Source of the DNA: an uncultured Lentisphaerota bacterium
GTDB lineage: Bacteria > Verrucomicrobiota > Kiritimatiellia > CAIQIC01
DNA: 64,000 nt
NCBI GenBank assembly: GCA_903896925.1
Contig: CAITZM010000128.1
Location: 54,027 to 118,026 of the forward strand
Direction of reading: 5' to 3'
Position numbers and translations under genes: made by a program. The notes under the pieces are model-generated. The model saw only the letters and a list, made by a program, of their open reading frames with translations. It made no database searches and was not told the origin of the DNA. Below are positions 24,454 to 33,076 of this stretch, piece after piece. The first letter of the stretch is position 1, and the number at the start of each line of letters is the position of its first letter.

Positions 24454-26895
24454 CTATTTTGCAGAGGGGCGGGCCTTGAATTCTGCGAGGCTCACAACCG
24501 TGGGCGTTGCGGTGCTGGCTGCGATGGCGGCGATGCATTTGTCAACGTGTTCCACCTGTTCGCTTTTCGCCTTCTTGCCGGCTGCGGCGACGAGTTGCGC
24601 GCGGACTTCCCGCAGTTGCGGCAGGACGGCTTTGGCGTGGGTGCCGTAGCGCTGGAGGTAGCCGAGACAGGGCTCGACACGTTTGCCGGCGCCCCAGCGG
24701 GCGGGTTCTATGACGGACACGCACAGGGGCAGGCCTTCACGGATGTGCAGGCGCGAGAGGAGGTCGAGACCGGCGAGGCGGATGCCGTCGCCGAACATTT
24801 CGTTGCTCGGCGCGAGATGCTCAATCGCCTGGGTAATGGCGGGCAGCAATTCCACCAGGTCGCGATCGGTCAGGCCGTCGAAAACTTTCCGTACCGAGGC
24901 GCGGGCGACGCTGTCCTCGTTTTGCAGGAGCGCTTGCACGGCGGGATAGAGCAGTTTGCGGTCAACGCCGGCGATGGATTCGGCAAGGATGCTCCTGGGT
25001 TCGCGGCGACCGGGATAAGGGGAGAAGAGCGCGACGGCGGCAGCGCGTTGGGCCATGCGGCGCGGATCGGCCGGGTTCGGGCGCAGGGTCATGGCGAGCA
25101 GGTCGCTGACGCTGGCCTTGCGCGCCTCCGCGCCGAGATTGGGAATGGCTTCGGCCGCGAGACTTTGCAGCCAGGGGTCGGAATCTTTGAGCAGGGCGCG
25201 CAGTTGCGGCGCGGCGGCATCGGCACGCGGACCGAGCGCGCCGAGCGCTTCGCACGCTCCATAGCGGGCGTCGCGGTTGGCGCCGGCGAGCAGTTTCAGC
25301 ACGTCAGGCAGGAAATTTCCCTGCCGCCGGCCCAGCGCGGTGGCGGAGCGCAGGCGCACCGAGGGCGACCAGCTCGACAGCCCGGCGAGCAGCTGTTCGG
25401 TCGTGCGCCGGTCGTAGGGGTTCTCCGCATTCTTGAAGGCGTAGTCGCGTCCGGCGGCGATGACCGCCTCGACTTGCGCGGCGCTGAAGGCCGGCACGGA
25501 GTAAGGTTTTTTGCCTGTGAGCCGGAGGCTTTTCAGCGGCAGCGCGTAGGCCAGCAGGTAGCCGCCCGAGCAATCCCAGCCCGTGTATTTGTTGTGCTCC
25601 TCCTCGCCGACCGGCGATCCTTGGTAAAGGAAGCACGCGTCCCAGCCGCGCGCGAGATCGAAATACCACGCCTGCTCCTTCAAATAGGCGCCCGTGGCCA
25701 GCGGCCCGATGCGCGCCACGCCGGGCAGCGCCCAGAGCACGTTGAAATAGTTGCCCGTGTGCCCGCGCTCACGCTCGCTATAGGCGGCGGTGGACATCTT
25801 CGCGAAGAACTCCGCCGCCTCGCGGTCGCCGAGCAGATCGTAGAGCACTGCCGCGCTGGAGCACTTGCCGTTGTCCTCGTGCGCCGGAAACGGCTGGTGG
25901 TCGCCGTAGGGCACCGCGCCCTTGTTCACATACCAGCGCACGAAGCCCGCCGCCTTGGCTATGGCGCGATCCAGCGCGGGGTCCTTCACGCCGGCCTCGC
26001 GGGCCAACTCCATGCCGATGCAGAGGCTGAGGCCCGGCTGGTTCATGCAGCCATAGCCGTTCAGGCTTCCATTGGGCAGGGCGAATTTGTGGCCCCACGT
26101 GCCGACGGCGCTCTGGCCGTTGGCGGCTTCCATCGCGAGACGTTTCAGGCCGGGCATCACCGTCTGGTCGCCGGTCGCGCTGACATACTCCGCGAGAAAG
26201 GCGAGGACGTAGCCGTAATACCACGTCGCGAAACTGTCCGCCGTAAAGTCCGCGGCCCAGCGCGCCTCCTTCTGGAGCGGCTGGAGATAGGCCTTGTTGC
26301 CGCTGGCCAGCAACGCGAGCGCATTGAGCGCGCGCGGAATCGGGTTCAGACCGCGCGCATAATCCGGCCCGCCCATCCGCCGCGCAAGCGACGTGCAGCC
26401 CAGCTCGAAGATGCGCTTCGACTTCGGGCAGTCATACGGCGCCGTGAGGCTGTAGCTGCCGAGCACCGGCAGCGTTACGACGGCCTCCTCCGACTTCCCC
26501 GCCCGCCAGCGCAACAGCCGTAATTTCCCGCCACCTTGCTCCGTCTCCGCCGCCCCGATGGCGTTGGCAAACTGGAGGCGCGCATCGCCGGAAAAGCTCA
26601 TCCCGCCCACGCCGAGAATGACATCACCAGTGCTCAGCACCGCCGCCGCCGGGGAGCCTTTCGCCACCGCCGTCACCAGAATCTGGCGCGCCTCGGCCGA
26701 GTGGCCGTTGGCGGTGTAGATCCAGCCGCGCGCCCCGGTGGGCCCGAGCGTCCAGTCGTGCGGCCCGTCCTTGGGCACGGTGTCGCCCTTGGTGAAGTCG
26801 GGCATCGCCATCGCTTTGCCTCTGGCCGCGGCCAACACAGGAGCGGGCGCGGCGATGAAGACGGCGAGAACGAGCGGGAGAAGGAAGATTTTCAT
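24454..26895 (-). CDS. Secreted PDZ (DUF6288-like) protein with helical and HEAT-repeat domains
   Basis: 813 residues from the ATG at 26895 (signal peptide MKIFLLPLVLAVFIAAPAPV). A PDZ-like domain lies at about 45-150 (GARGWIYTANG, GSPAAAVLSTGDVILGVGG). Residues about 165-490 are an alpha-helical, toroid-like region (YGYVLAFLAEYVSATGD, CSGGYLLAYALP), and about 500-640 hold HEAT-like repeats (ARYGACEALGALGPRADAAA, DPWLQSLAAEAIPNLG). This arrangement is found as DUF6288 proteins in PVC sulfatase and glycan loci; function is unknown. It starts 5 bp after the esterase stop. The long frame further upstream is a shadow of the esterase gene. Confidence 0.75.
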   Translation of the reverse strand: MKIFLLPLVLAVFIAAPAPVLAAARGKAMAMPDFTKGDTVPKDGPHDWTLGPTGARGWIYTANGHSAEARQILVTAVAKGSPAAAVLSTGDVILGVGGMSFSGDARLQFANAIGAAETEQGGGKLRLLRWRAGKSEEAVVTLPVLGSYSLTAPYDCPKSKRIFELGCTSLARRMGGPDYARGLNPIPRALNALALLASGNKAYLQPLQKEARWAADFTADSFATWYYGYVLAFLAEYVSATGDQTVMPGLKRLAMEAANGQSAVGTWGHKFALPNGSLNGYGCMNQPGLSLCIGMELAREAGVKDPALDRAIAKAAGFVRWYVNKGAVPYGDHQPFPAHEDNGKCSSAAVLYDLLGDREAAEFFAKMSTAAYSERERGHTGNYFNVLWALPGVARIGPLATGAYLKEQAWYFDLARGWDACFLYQGSPVGEEEHNKYTGWDCSGGYLLAYALPLKSLRLTGKKPYSVPAFSAAQVEAVIAAGRDYAFKNAENPYDRRTTEQLLAGLSSWSPSVRLRSATALGRRQGNFLPDVLKLLAGANRDARYGACEALGALGPRADAAAPQLRALLKDSDPWLQSLAAEAIPNLGAEARKASVSDLLAMTLRPNPADPRRMAQRAAAVALFSPYPGRREPRSILAESIAGVDRKLLYPAVQALLQNEDSVARASVRKVFDGLTDRDLVELLPAITQAIEHLAPSNEMFGDGIRLAGLDLLSRLHIREGLPLCVSVIEPARWGAGKRVEPCLGYLQRYGTHAKAVLPQLREVRAQLVAAAGKKAKSEQVEHVDKCIAAIAASTATPTVVSLAEFKARPSAK

Positions 26896-26900
26896 CAAGC

Positions 26901-28118
26901 TCACTTTTTGTATTGTTTGAGTTCCGCCATCGCTTCGGCGAGGCCCTTGCCGATGCCGCCGAGAATTTTCGCCGAGCCGAGATAGTGAAACTCGAAGTTG
27001 GAAATACCTTTCTCCAGCACCAGCCGCTCCCGCTCCGTGAGGCCCTCGGCGCGCAGTTTCTCCAGCGCGGCCTTTTCCGCGGCGGGTTTCATTTTGCCCG
27101 CGGTCGCGAGCTTCTTCGCCTGCTGCTTGATGGCGTCGTCCTTCTTCTTGGCGGCGGTCAGCTCGCGGTCCCAATACTTCTCCGTCCACACCGCCGCGAC
27201 GTTGCCCTTGAACTCCGGCAACTGCGCCGGGGCGGCCATCGCATCGCGGAAGTTCTGGTGCGTCGCCTTGTAGCGCTGCTGGTCGGGACCATACTCCGCC
27301 GTCGGCCCGCCCACTCCGAGCACGCCGATGACGAAGGGCAGCTGCGGCGCGTTCAAATCCTTCCGCACGTCGCGGATGAAGCACGCCAGCGCCGTGCTGT
27401 AGGCAGCGTAGCCGCCGGGCTGGTCGCGATGCGGATAGGCGCCGGAGTCCACCAGGTCATTCCAGCCTTGGAACCAGACCAGGCCCGCCAGTTCATAGCC
27501 CTGAGCGGCATCGTAGGTCGGCAACACACGCTTGATGTCCGCGAGCACCTTCTTCACGTGCTCGACCATGAGGCGGTAGTTCACGCCCGTTTCCTTTGCC
27601 TTCGCGGCCTGGAGGGCGGCGATGTCCTTCCCCTGTTTCTGGAAGGTGGCGAGCTGCGTCTCGTTGAACACATACGGCCCGGCGCTCGGCGGACGGAAAT
27701 CGGTGTTCAGGCTCTTGCCGCCCCACGCGGTCTTGATGAGCAGGATGGGCGCGTCGGTGAACTTTTGCAGGTAGAGGCCGAAGGTGAACTCCGGGCCGAT
27801 TTTCGGCCCGTTCTGGCTCGCGCCAAAGCCGGCCGTGAGCTTCCCCGTCTGCTCCGCGTCGGCACAGCCGATGGAGGAAATCCATACCCGCTCGCAAATT
27901 TTCGGCTTCCCGTCCGCGCCCAGCATGTCCGCCAGCATCGGCTTCGTCGCCGGGTCCATGCCGATGTGCTCGAACGTCGCCACCTTCCCGTGCCCCTGCA
28001 TGTTCGACTGGCCGGCGAGGATGAAGACCTGCAGCGGCTTCGCCTGGAGCTGAGGCGCGAGGAGGAGGGCGGCGAGCGAGAGCATAACTCGAGCGGGAAG
28101 GATGCGCATGGGTTTCAT
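26901..28118 (-). CDS. Sialate O-acetylesterase-like SGNH hydrolase
   Basis: 405 residues, signal peptide ILPARVMLSLAALLLAPQLQ. Classical blocks of the SASA/DUF303 family are present: FILAGQSNMQGHG (catalytic Ser), ILLIKTAWGGKSL, LAGLVWFQGWNDLVD, and NFEFHYLGSAKILGGIGKG supplying the catalytic His. These enzymes remove O-acetyl groups from sialic acids, xylan or other glycans. Compared with the family, a Lys/Ala-rich helical insertion (AAKKKDDAIKQQAKKLATAG) sits just before the His block. Start at 28118; the in-frame ATG at 28109 is an alternative. The leader holds a three-unit palindrome array. Confidence 0.85.
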   Translation of the reverse strand: MKPMRILPARVMLSLAALLLAPQLQAKPLQVFILAGQSNMQGHGKVATFEHIGMDPATKPMLADMLGADGKPKICERVWISSIGCADAEQTGKLTAGFGASQNGPKIGPEFTFGLYLQKFTDAPILLIKTAWGGKSLNTDFRPPSAGPYVFNETQLATFQKQGKDIAALQAAKAKETGVNYRLMVEHVKKVLADIKRVLPTYDAAQGYELAGLVWFQGWNDLVDSGAYPHRDQPGGYAAYSTALACFIRDVRKDLNAPQLPFVIGVLGVGGPTAEYGPDQQRYKATHQNFRDAMAAPAQLPEFKGNVAAVWTEKYWDRELTAAKKKDDAIKQQAKKLATAGKMKPAAEKAALEKLRAEGLTERERLVLEKGISNFEFHYLGSAKILGGIGKGLAEAMAELKQYKK

Positions 28119-28149
28119 AGCTGTTTGTTCACTTTTCTTTATTCAACAG

Positions 28150-28228
28150 TTCCAATCCTGGCCAATCGTCACGCCAGAGTTTTCCAACGCTTGGAAAGAA
28201 CCGCCAGGGAGCTTTCCAAAGTTTGGCG
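28150..28228. repeat. TTCCAA-N3-TTGGAA array (3 units, outer two decayed)
   Basis: Units start at 28150 (TTCCAATCCTGGCCA), 28182 (TTCCAACGCTTGGAA, perfect) and 28214 (TTCCAAAGTTTGGCG). The start-to-start pitch is exactly 32 and 32 bp. TCTGGCAAGGCGC follows, as after the array at 20.2 kb. Confidence 0.88.
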
Positions 28229-28276
28229 CTTCTGGCAAGGCGCATCCCGCATGGCGCGCGGTGCGCCGCCCTCCTG

Positions 28277-28351
28277 CGTGTAGAGCGGCTCGGCGGCCGG
28301 CAAGCTGACCGTGAGGAACGCTGAGAACAGGGTGGTTTCTATGATTTTCAT
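28277..28351 (-). pseudogene. 5' stub of a paralogue of the lyase-like gene at 47.5 kb
   Basis: From the ATG at 28351 the frame reads MKIIETTLFSAFLTVSLPAA then EPLYTQEG. The intact gene at 48367 begins MKTIQTTLFSVLLATSPLCA then EPLYTQEG, and the DNA (TGCGTGTAGAGCGGCTCGGC at the inner end, CAGGGTGGTTT near the start) is nearly the same over about 75 bp. After EG the similarity stops and the sequence passes into the TTCCAA array. The rest of the gene is missing. It starts 6 bp after the BNR_4 gene stop, as an operon gene would. Confidence 0.8.
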
Positions 28352-28357
28352 GGAGTA

Positions 28358-29755
28358 TCACTCGGCCTTTGCCTTTGCCGGCTTGCTCAGCATGAGCAGG
28401 ATTCTATGGTGTCTGGGTTTGTCGCCATGGAAACGATCTTTCTCCGGGAAGACGGAATAGACGAGGTTTCCTGTCTCGCGCAGATACTCCTGATTCACTC
28501 GATGCGGCTCGTAAGGTAGACGGAGTTTTGACACATCCACCTTTTCGGAATCCTCCGTTTCATCTTCGTCTTTTGGCTTCGCGGTCTGATCACCAGCAGG
28601 GGAACCGGTGCTCTTTGCCAGCTCGGTCCATTTCCCTTTTTCCAAGACCAGATGATGCCAGCCCGTCTGGTAATCCTGCGCCCCCACCAAGGGCCGGCCT
28701 TTGTCGTCGAAGTGGATCGTCGGAAGGAGTCCCACCCAAGGCGGCGGTCCGTTGTGCCGCGAGTAAACGACATCCGCCTGATACGGGCCGGGCTCGGCGC
28801 GCATCGGCAATTGAATCTGCGACCCATCGCCGCGGTGGAAGGTTTTACCGCCGTCGTCGGAATAGGCGTAAAGCACATCGCTGCCCGTGTGCCTGCCTTT
28901 GGCCGACGGCGTGTTCTCGTTGAGCAGACCAAACACAACATGCATCCGCTTGTTCTTGTCCCACTTTATCTGCGCATGCGGCTGGGTGTAGGAGAAGTTG
29001 CCGCCCTCCCCATTATCCTCCCATGCTGTCATCGGTTTGCCCCCGGTCTTCTTATTCGCGCGCTTGGATCCGTGGAGGTCGCTGGCAGGCACATCCGCTC
29101 CGAGCATGGACCAGGTCTGAGTTTTGACATCCAGCACGCTGATGCCGATGCCCCAGACGGGATCAGCACAGCGGATGGAATGGTAAAGCACGCCATCCGG
29201 ACCACGGAACAGGTGCGGGTAGGTTACGTTAAATCCCTGCGGCCGCTTGTTGGCGCCCATGTCCGATGTGAAGATGAATTCGGAAATGTCTTCCGGCTTC
29301 TTGGAAATCCAATGCTTCACATGCGCGGACGAGTGCATATCACCTGCCACGTGAATATAACCCAGCGCATCCGCGCCGATGGTGTAGAAGCGGTGCGGAT
29401 CATCCCCCGTGACGTGGCCGGGCATGAGCGGAAACATCTGCGCCTTGCCGCCGTCGAGCGGCACCTTGACGATCATCGTCTTAAGCTCCGGCAATAGCAC
29501 CCACAGGTAAGCATTGCCGTTGTAAACATGGGTGGTGACGCGGTTCATGAAACGGTCTTCGATGCAGCCGCTAAAATCCCAGAGGGCTTTGGTCTCGTAT
29601 GGCGGCGGCGCGGAGTCGGGTGCAGCCGGAGCCGGGGGCTTCTCCTCCTGGTGCTTTTTCTTTTTGGCCCAGGCCGGCAACGCACTCCCCAGCACCAGCG
29701 TTCCGACGGGCAGTGTGAGGGTGCGGCAAAAACTGCGGCGAGATATTAGTTTCAT
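28358..29755 (-). CDS. BNR_4 beta-propeller, ulvan lyase (PL24/PL25)-like, Tat-type signal
   Basis: 465 residues. The N-terminus ISRRSFCRTLTLPVGTLVLG is twin-arginine-like. After a charged linker comes a propeller with GYIHVAGDMHSSAHVKHW, TYPHLFRGPDGVLYHSIR and VLYAYSDDGGKTFHRGDG. The pattern of an early His in GDxHxxxxHYW, a TYPxF segment and a single Asp-box is shared with the BNR_4 proteins that include PL24/PL25 ulvan lyases and related beta-propeller lyases. Lyase activity is therefore plausible but not proven. A Lys/Glu/Asp-rich insert (KPKDEDETEDSEKVDV) precedes the last blade. It sits between a sulfatase and the stub at 28351. Confidence 0.7.
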   Translation of the reverse strand: MKLISRRSFCRTLTLPVGTLVLGSALPAWAKKKKHQEEKPPAPAAPDSAPPPYETKALWDFSGCIEDRFMNRVTTHVYNGNAYLWVLLPELKTMIVKVPLDGGKAQMFPLMPGHVTGDDPHRFYTIGADALGYIHVAGDMHSSAHVKHWISKKPEDISEFIFTSDMGANKRPQGFNVTYPHLFRGPDGVLYHSIRCADPVWGIGISVLDVKTQTWSMLGADVPASDLHGSKRANKKTGGKPMTAWEDNGEGGNFSYTQPHAQIKWDKNKRMHVVFGLLNENTPSAKGRHTGSDVLYAYSDDGGKTFHRGDGSQIQLPMRAEPGPYQADVVYSRHNGPPPWVGLLPTIHFDDKGRPLVGAQDYQTGWHHLVLEKGKWTELAKSTGSPAGDQTAKPKDEDETEDSEKVDVSKLRLPYEPHRVNQEYLRETGNLVYSVFPEKDRFHGDKPRHHRILLMLSKPAKAKAE

Positions 29756-29804
29756 GGCTCTGTTGTGTAGGTGTGTGGTGTGCTTGGTGTGCGGCGAGCG
29801 ACGC

Positions 29805-31232
29805 TCAGTCGAAGTCGGGATTCAGCGCGAGCGCGACCTCCTGCGCCCCCCTCTGCTTCAATTTCTTCCCCTTCTTCCCGCCGCCGGAACCTTCCAGCAA
29901 CATGGGGGCATCGTTCTTCTGCGGTGCGCCGACGGTGCTGCGGCCTTCGGCAATGTATTTCTTCATCAGGGCAGTGAGCCTGGCGACGACCTCCGGATTG
30001 GCCTCGGCGACGTTATTCCGTTCGCCGAGGTCGGTTTGTAGGTTGTAGAGTTCGCGCCCACCGTTCTTGAGAAAGATAAGCTTCCAGGGGCCTTGGCGGA
30101 TGGCCAGGTCGCCTTTGGGGGACTGATGAACGGTCGCTTCGCGCACCGGCCCCTTCGCGGTGCCGAGCAGGTCGGGCAGGATGCTCACGCTGTCCTCGCC
30201 GGCGTTATCGGGAAGCTTCGCGCCGACAATTTCCGCGCAGGTGGCCATGAGGTCGTTCAGGCAGATGGTGTCGCCGCACACCGCAGCGGGCTTGATCTTG
30301 CCCGGCCAGCGGGCAAGGAACGGCTCGCGGTGACCGCCCTCGTAGATGCTGGTCTTCGCGCCACGCAGCGGAGCATACGAGCGACCGGCGGCACCGTTGT
30401 CGCTGCTGACCATGATGAGCGTGTTGTCGGCGAGTTTGTTCCGTTCGAGCGCTTCGAGCACCTGGCCGAGCACCCAGTCGCCTTGATACAGCCAGTCGCC
30501 GTATGGACTCTCTTTTCCCTTGGTGCCGCTTTTCCCGACAAACTCCGGCGCGGGGACAATCGGCGTGTGCGGAGGACACAACGGCAGATAGAGGAAGAAC
30601 GGCTTTTCCTTCCGCGCGGGATGGTCGAGGAAGGCCACCAGTTTCTTCGCCAGGCGCGGCTGGGTTTCCACTTCCTCGACGTTGGCCTCGACCTTGTCCT
30701 GCTCGATGACGGTCCCGATGTTCCGCGCGTGGGTGTAACCGTAGAAATAATCGAAGCCGACGGCATTTGGACTCATCACGAGGCGCGTGCCGACGGGGAT
30801 GGTCTTTTCAGTGCCCGGCTTGCCGCCCCAGTCCATGCCGAGGTGCCACTTGCCGATGCACGCGGTGTCATAGCCGTTTTGCTTGAGCAGCGAAGCGACG
30901 GTCAGGCGCGTCTGGGGAATGATCGGCGGAGAGTAGGTCGTGAGCACGCCATACTGGCCGATGCGCGAGGGATAGCGCCCCGTGAGCACGCCGTAGCGCG
31001 TCGGCGTGCACACGGACGCTGCCGAGTGTGCGTCGGTGAAGCGCAGGCCTTCCTTGGCGAGGCGGTCCATGTTCGGTGTCTTGAACTCCGTGCCCTCGCG
31101 ATAGCACTTGGGCTGGCCGTAACCCATGTCGTCGAAGAGGACGAAGATGATATTGGGCTTCTGTTCAACGGCAGCGAGTGTCTGGGCGCAGAGCAACAGA
31201 CAGGTCGTCAAGGTGATAGGCAGAAGTTTCAT
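29805..31232 (-). CDS. Sulfatase, family S1 (arylsulfatase type)
   Basis: 475 residues from the ATG at 31232; signal peptide MKLLPITLTTCLLLCAQTLA. Motif Cys75-Thr-Pro-Thr-Arg79 (ASVCTPTRYGVLTGRY), with LFDDMGYGQPKCY, IGKWHLGMD and VSSDNGAAG. The HSAASVCTPTRY context matches the 13.0 kb sulfatase, and PVGTRLVMSPNAVGFDYFYG is a subfamily insert before the second half. The C-terminus has GGGKKGKKLKQRG. The 140-bp leader to the preceding gene contains one decayed palindrome (TTCCAATGGCCGAAA at 31256), suggesting a weak separate promoter region. Confidence 0.92.
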   Translation of the reverse strand: MKLLPITLTTCLLLCAQTLAAVEQKPNIIFVLFDDMGYGQPKCYREGTEFKTPNMDRLAKEGLRFTDAHSAASVCTPTRYGVLTGRYPSRIGQYGVLTTYSPPIIPQTRLTVASLLKQNGYDTACIGKWHLGMDWGGKPGTEKTIPVGTRLVMSPNAVGFDYFYGYTHARNIGTVIEQDKVEANVEEVETQPRLAKKLVAFLDHPARKEKPFFLYLPLCPPHTPIVPAPEFVGKSGTKGKESPYGDWLYQGDWVLGQVLEALERNKLADNTLIMVSSDNGAAGRSYAPLRGAKTSIYEGGHREPFLARWPGKIKPAAVCGDTICLNDLMATCAEIVGAKLPDNAGEDSVSILPDLLGTAKGPVREATVHQSPKGDLAIRQGPWKLIFLKNGGRELYNLQTDLGERNNVAEANPEVVARLTALMKKYIAEGRSTVGAPQKNDAPMLLEGSGGGKKGKKLKQRGAQEVALALNPDFD

Positions 31233-31372
31233 GGCCAATTATCCCGCAGGACAGTTTCCAATGGCCGAAAATTCATCGGCGCGGCGAGCGGGGCCCGTAG
31301 GGGGGCCGTCCGGATAAGATTTGCGATTACTTTCTTCATACTGTAGCTCTTTTACATCATAGCCTATCGAAC

Positions 31373-33076
31373 TTACTTGGAGAACCTCAAACCTTTGACC
31401 CTGTCTTCCTCAACCTGGAAATATTGACCTTTGTTCGCGTCTGTCACGAGAGTTCCGTTGATGTGGAGATTGATAAAATGCATATTTGAAAACGAGTCTT
31501 TGTAAGCCGAACCCAGCAGGGAGCGATACGCAATCACTGGGCTGTTGACCGTGATGTCCCGCAAGGTGATTCCGTTGAGCCGGGTATGCCGCGCTTCGGA
31601 GGTCGGTGAAAACCAAGGCGGCGTATAGGGCAGATGGGTGTCCAGATTGTAGAAATCAAACACGCGGAACAGGTAGGGCGACTCAATACGAATATCCTGG
31701 AAGGTGAAGTTGTGCACCTGCAAATCGCTTCCGGTAACACAGGCAATCGCGCCCAACCCCACCCTGGCCCAGGCATTCCGCCTTTCCGTCGGATCGAGGA
31801 AATACGCGACAATGTCCACGTCTTCCACCACGCTGTCGGAAAACGTGATGTGGTCCCGCATCTCCTTGACCATGATGGCGTGGGCATTCGCCGACTGCCA
31901 GATGACAAGGTGCTTGGCCCGGGTGTTGTTGTTGAGTTTCAGGTTGTCGTCGTGAGCCATGAGAAAACTGTTCTGAATGCGGCAATCATCCAGGTAATCC
32001 GGCCCGTCGGTGTTGCCGTGCCAGGCGCCCAGCAGCGCGACATCATCGATGGTGTGGCCGCCATAGATGCCGAAACAGGCCCGATCAGTAATCGACACAC
32101 CGGAAAGCGAATCAATGTTGATCACCTGGCTGCCTTCGGCAAAGCTGGGGACCCACTTGTGTTTGATCCCCGAAATTACCCCCCGGCCGGCAATCGCAAC
32201 GACTCCCGTGCCAACCACCTCGTTCTTCTTGAAGCGCGCCATCACGTAGGAGCCGCCTTCGAGATACGCCGTCTGCCCCCCCTTGAGCAGCGTCTGGTGC
32301 CACGGCGGCGCTCCCATCTGCGACAGATCATGCACGCCCGGCGCGAACCAAACCGCGTCGCACCTGTCCAGTTGGGCCTGGGTGACCTTGTCTCCGGGAT
32401 GAACGACGAGGGTTGCGGGCGCGTTCCGGTCGGGCACTTCCCGCTCTGGTCCATGTGCCAAGATGATGAGCGGATTTTTGTACCCCTCGGAAAGAGAGGC
32501 TTTCAGGTTCACTGCGTGGTAGGACGCCCGCTCCCTCTCCTTGGCGTAATCAGCGTCCCAGTTCTGGATCGGGACGTGACCGACCCCTTTCTCAGCGTAC
32601 ACCTTCCACGCCTCGTCATAATTGGGAACGACAACCACCTTTTCCGGCCGGTTCAGGGTGAACACGATGGTATCGCCGTTTTCGATGCTGCAGGGGATGT
32701 TGTAGGAGGACGGCAGAATCTTCGCACTCTTGAGCGGGAGGGTGATGTGCTGCGCCCCCTTCTTGACGGTCGCACGAACCGTAACCGTGCCGCTGAAGGA
32801 AAAGATCGCCGCAGAGTGCGAACTCATGCATCGTTTGTTGAAGGTTACGGTCTCGTCGGGCTGCAGGTTCCACTTGTAGCGGGTGTATTCTTTCAGCCCG
32901 CGGCTGTAGTGCACAAACGATCGGTGGGACTCTCCGCCCGATGTCACCGTCACCTCATAATCAGGTGAGGCATACTCCTTCCCGCCGGGAACGTCATAGG
33001 TCCACACGTCCGCGAACGCCGGCGCGGCCAGCAACGCCAGCAGCAGGCTGGTGAGGAGTGTGAGGGTGTGTTTCAT
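31373..33076 (-). CDS. Secreted right-handed beta-helix glycosidase-like protein (GH49/GH28-like)
   Basis: 567 residues, signal peptide MKHTLTLLTSLLLALLAAPA. An N-terminal beta-sandwich (about 25-230) precedes a parallel beta-helix (about 235-560), the two-domain plan of dextranase-type GH49 proteins. Asp-rich rungs at NTDGPDYLDD (about 355-364) and MAHDDNLKLNNN (about 373-384) are in the position of the catalytic carboxylates of GH28/GH49 enzymes. FAPGVHDLSQM and VAIAGRGVISG are typical edge rungs. The substrate is unknown; within a sulfatase operon a sulfated backbone is likely. It overlaps its upstream neighbour as ATGA (33073-33076). Confidence 0.75.
   Translation of the reverse strand: MKHTLTLLTSLLLALLAAPAFADVWTYDVPGGKEYASPDYEVTVTSGGESHRSFVHYSRGLKEYTRYKWNLQPDETVTFNKRCMSSHSAAIFSFSGTVTVRATVKKGAQHITLPLKSAKILPSSYNIPCSIENGDTIVFTLNRPEKVVVVPNYDEAWKVYAEKGVGHVPIQNWDADYAKERERASYHAVNLKASLSEGYKNPLIILAHGPEREVPDRNAPATLVVHPGDKVTQAQLDRCDAVWFAPGVHDLSQMGAPPWHQTLLKGGQTAYLEGGSYVMARFKKNEVVGTGVVAIAGRGVISGIKHKWVPSFAEGSQVINIDSLSGVSITDRACFGIYGGHTIDDVALLGAWHGNTDGPDYLDDCRIQNSFLMAHDDNLKLNNNTRAKHLVIWQSANAHAIMVKEMRDHITFSDSVVEDVDIVAYFLDPTERRNAWARVGLGAIACVTGSDLQVHNFTFQDIRIESPYLFRVFDFYNLDTHLPYTPPWFSPTSEARHTRLNGITLRDITVNSPVIAYRSLLGSAYKDSFSNMHFINLHINGTLVTDANKGQYFQVEEDRVKGLRFSK

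Noticed and set aside
24454..27384. 976-residue version of the PDZ-HEAT protein
   Set aside because: The first 160 residues overlap the esterase gene out of frame; the signal peptide starts at 26895.
20161..28228. CRISPR array suggested by the regular 31-32 bp pitch
   Set aside because: The repeated part is only a 12-15 bp palindrome with 2-3 units, the sequences between are not spacers of fixed length around a long identical repeat, and no cas genes are present.
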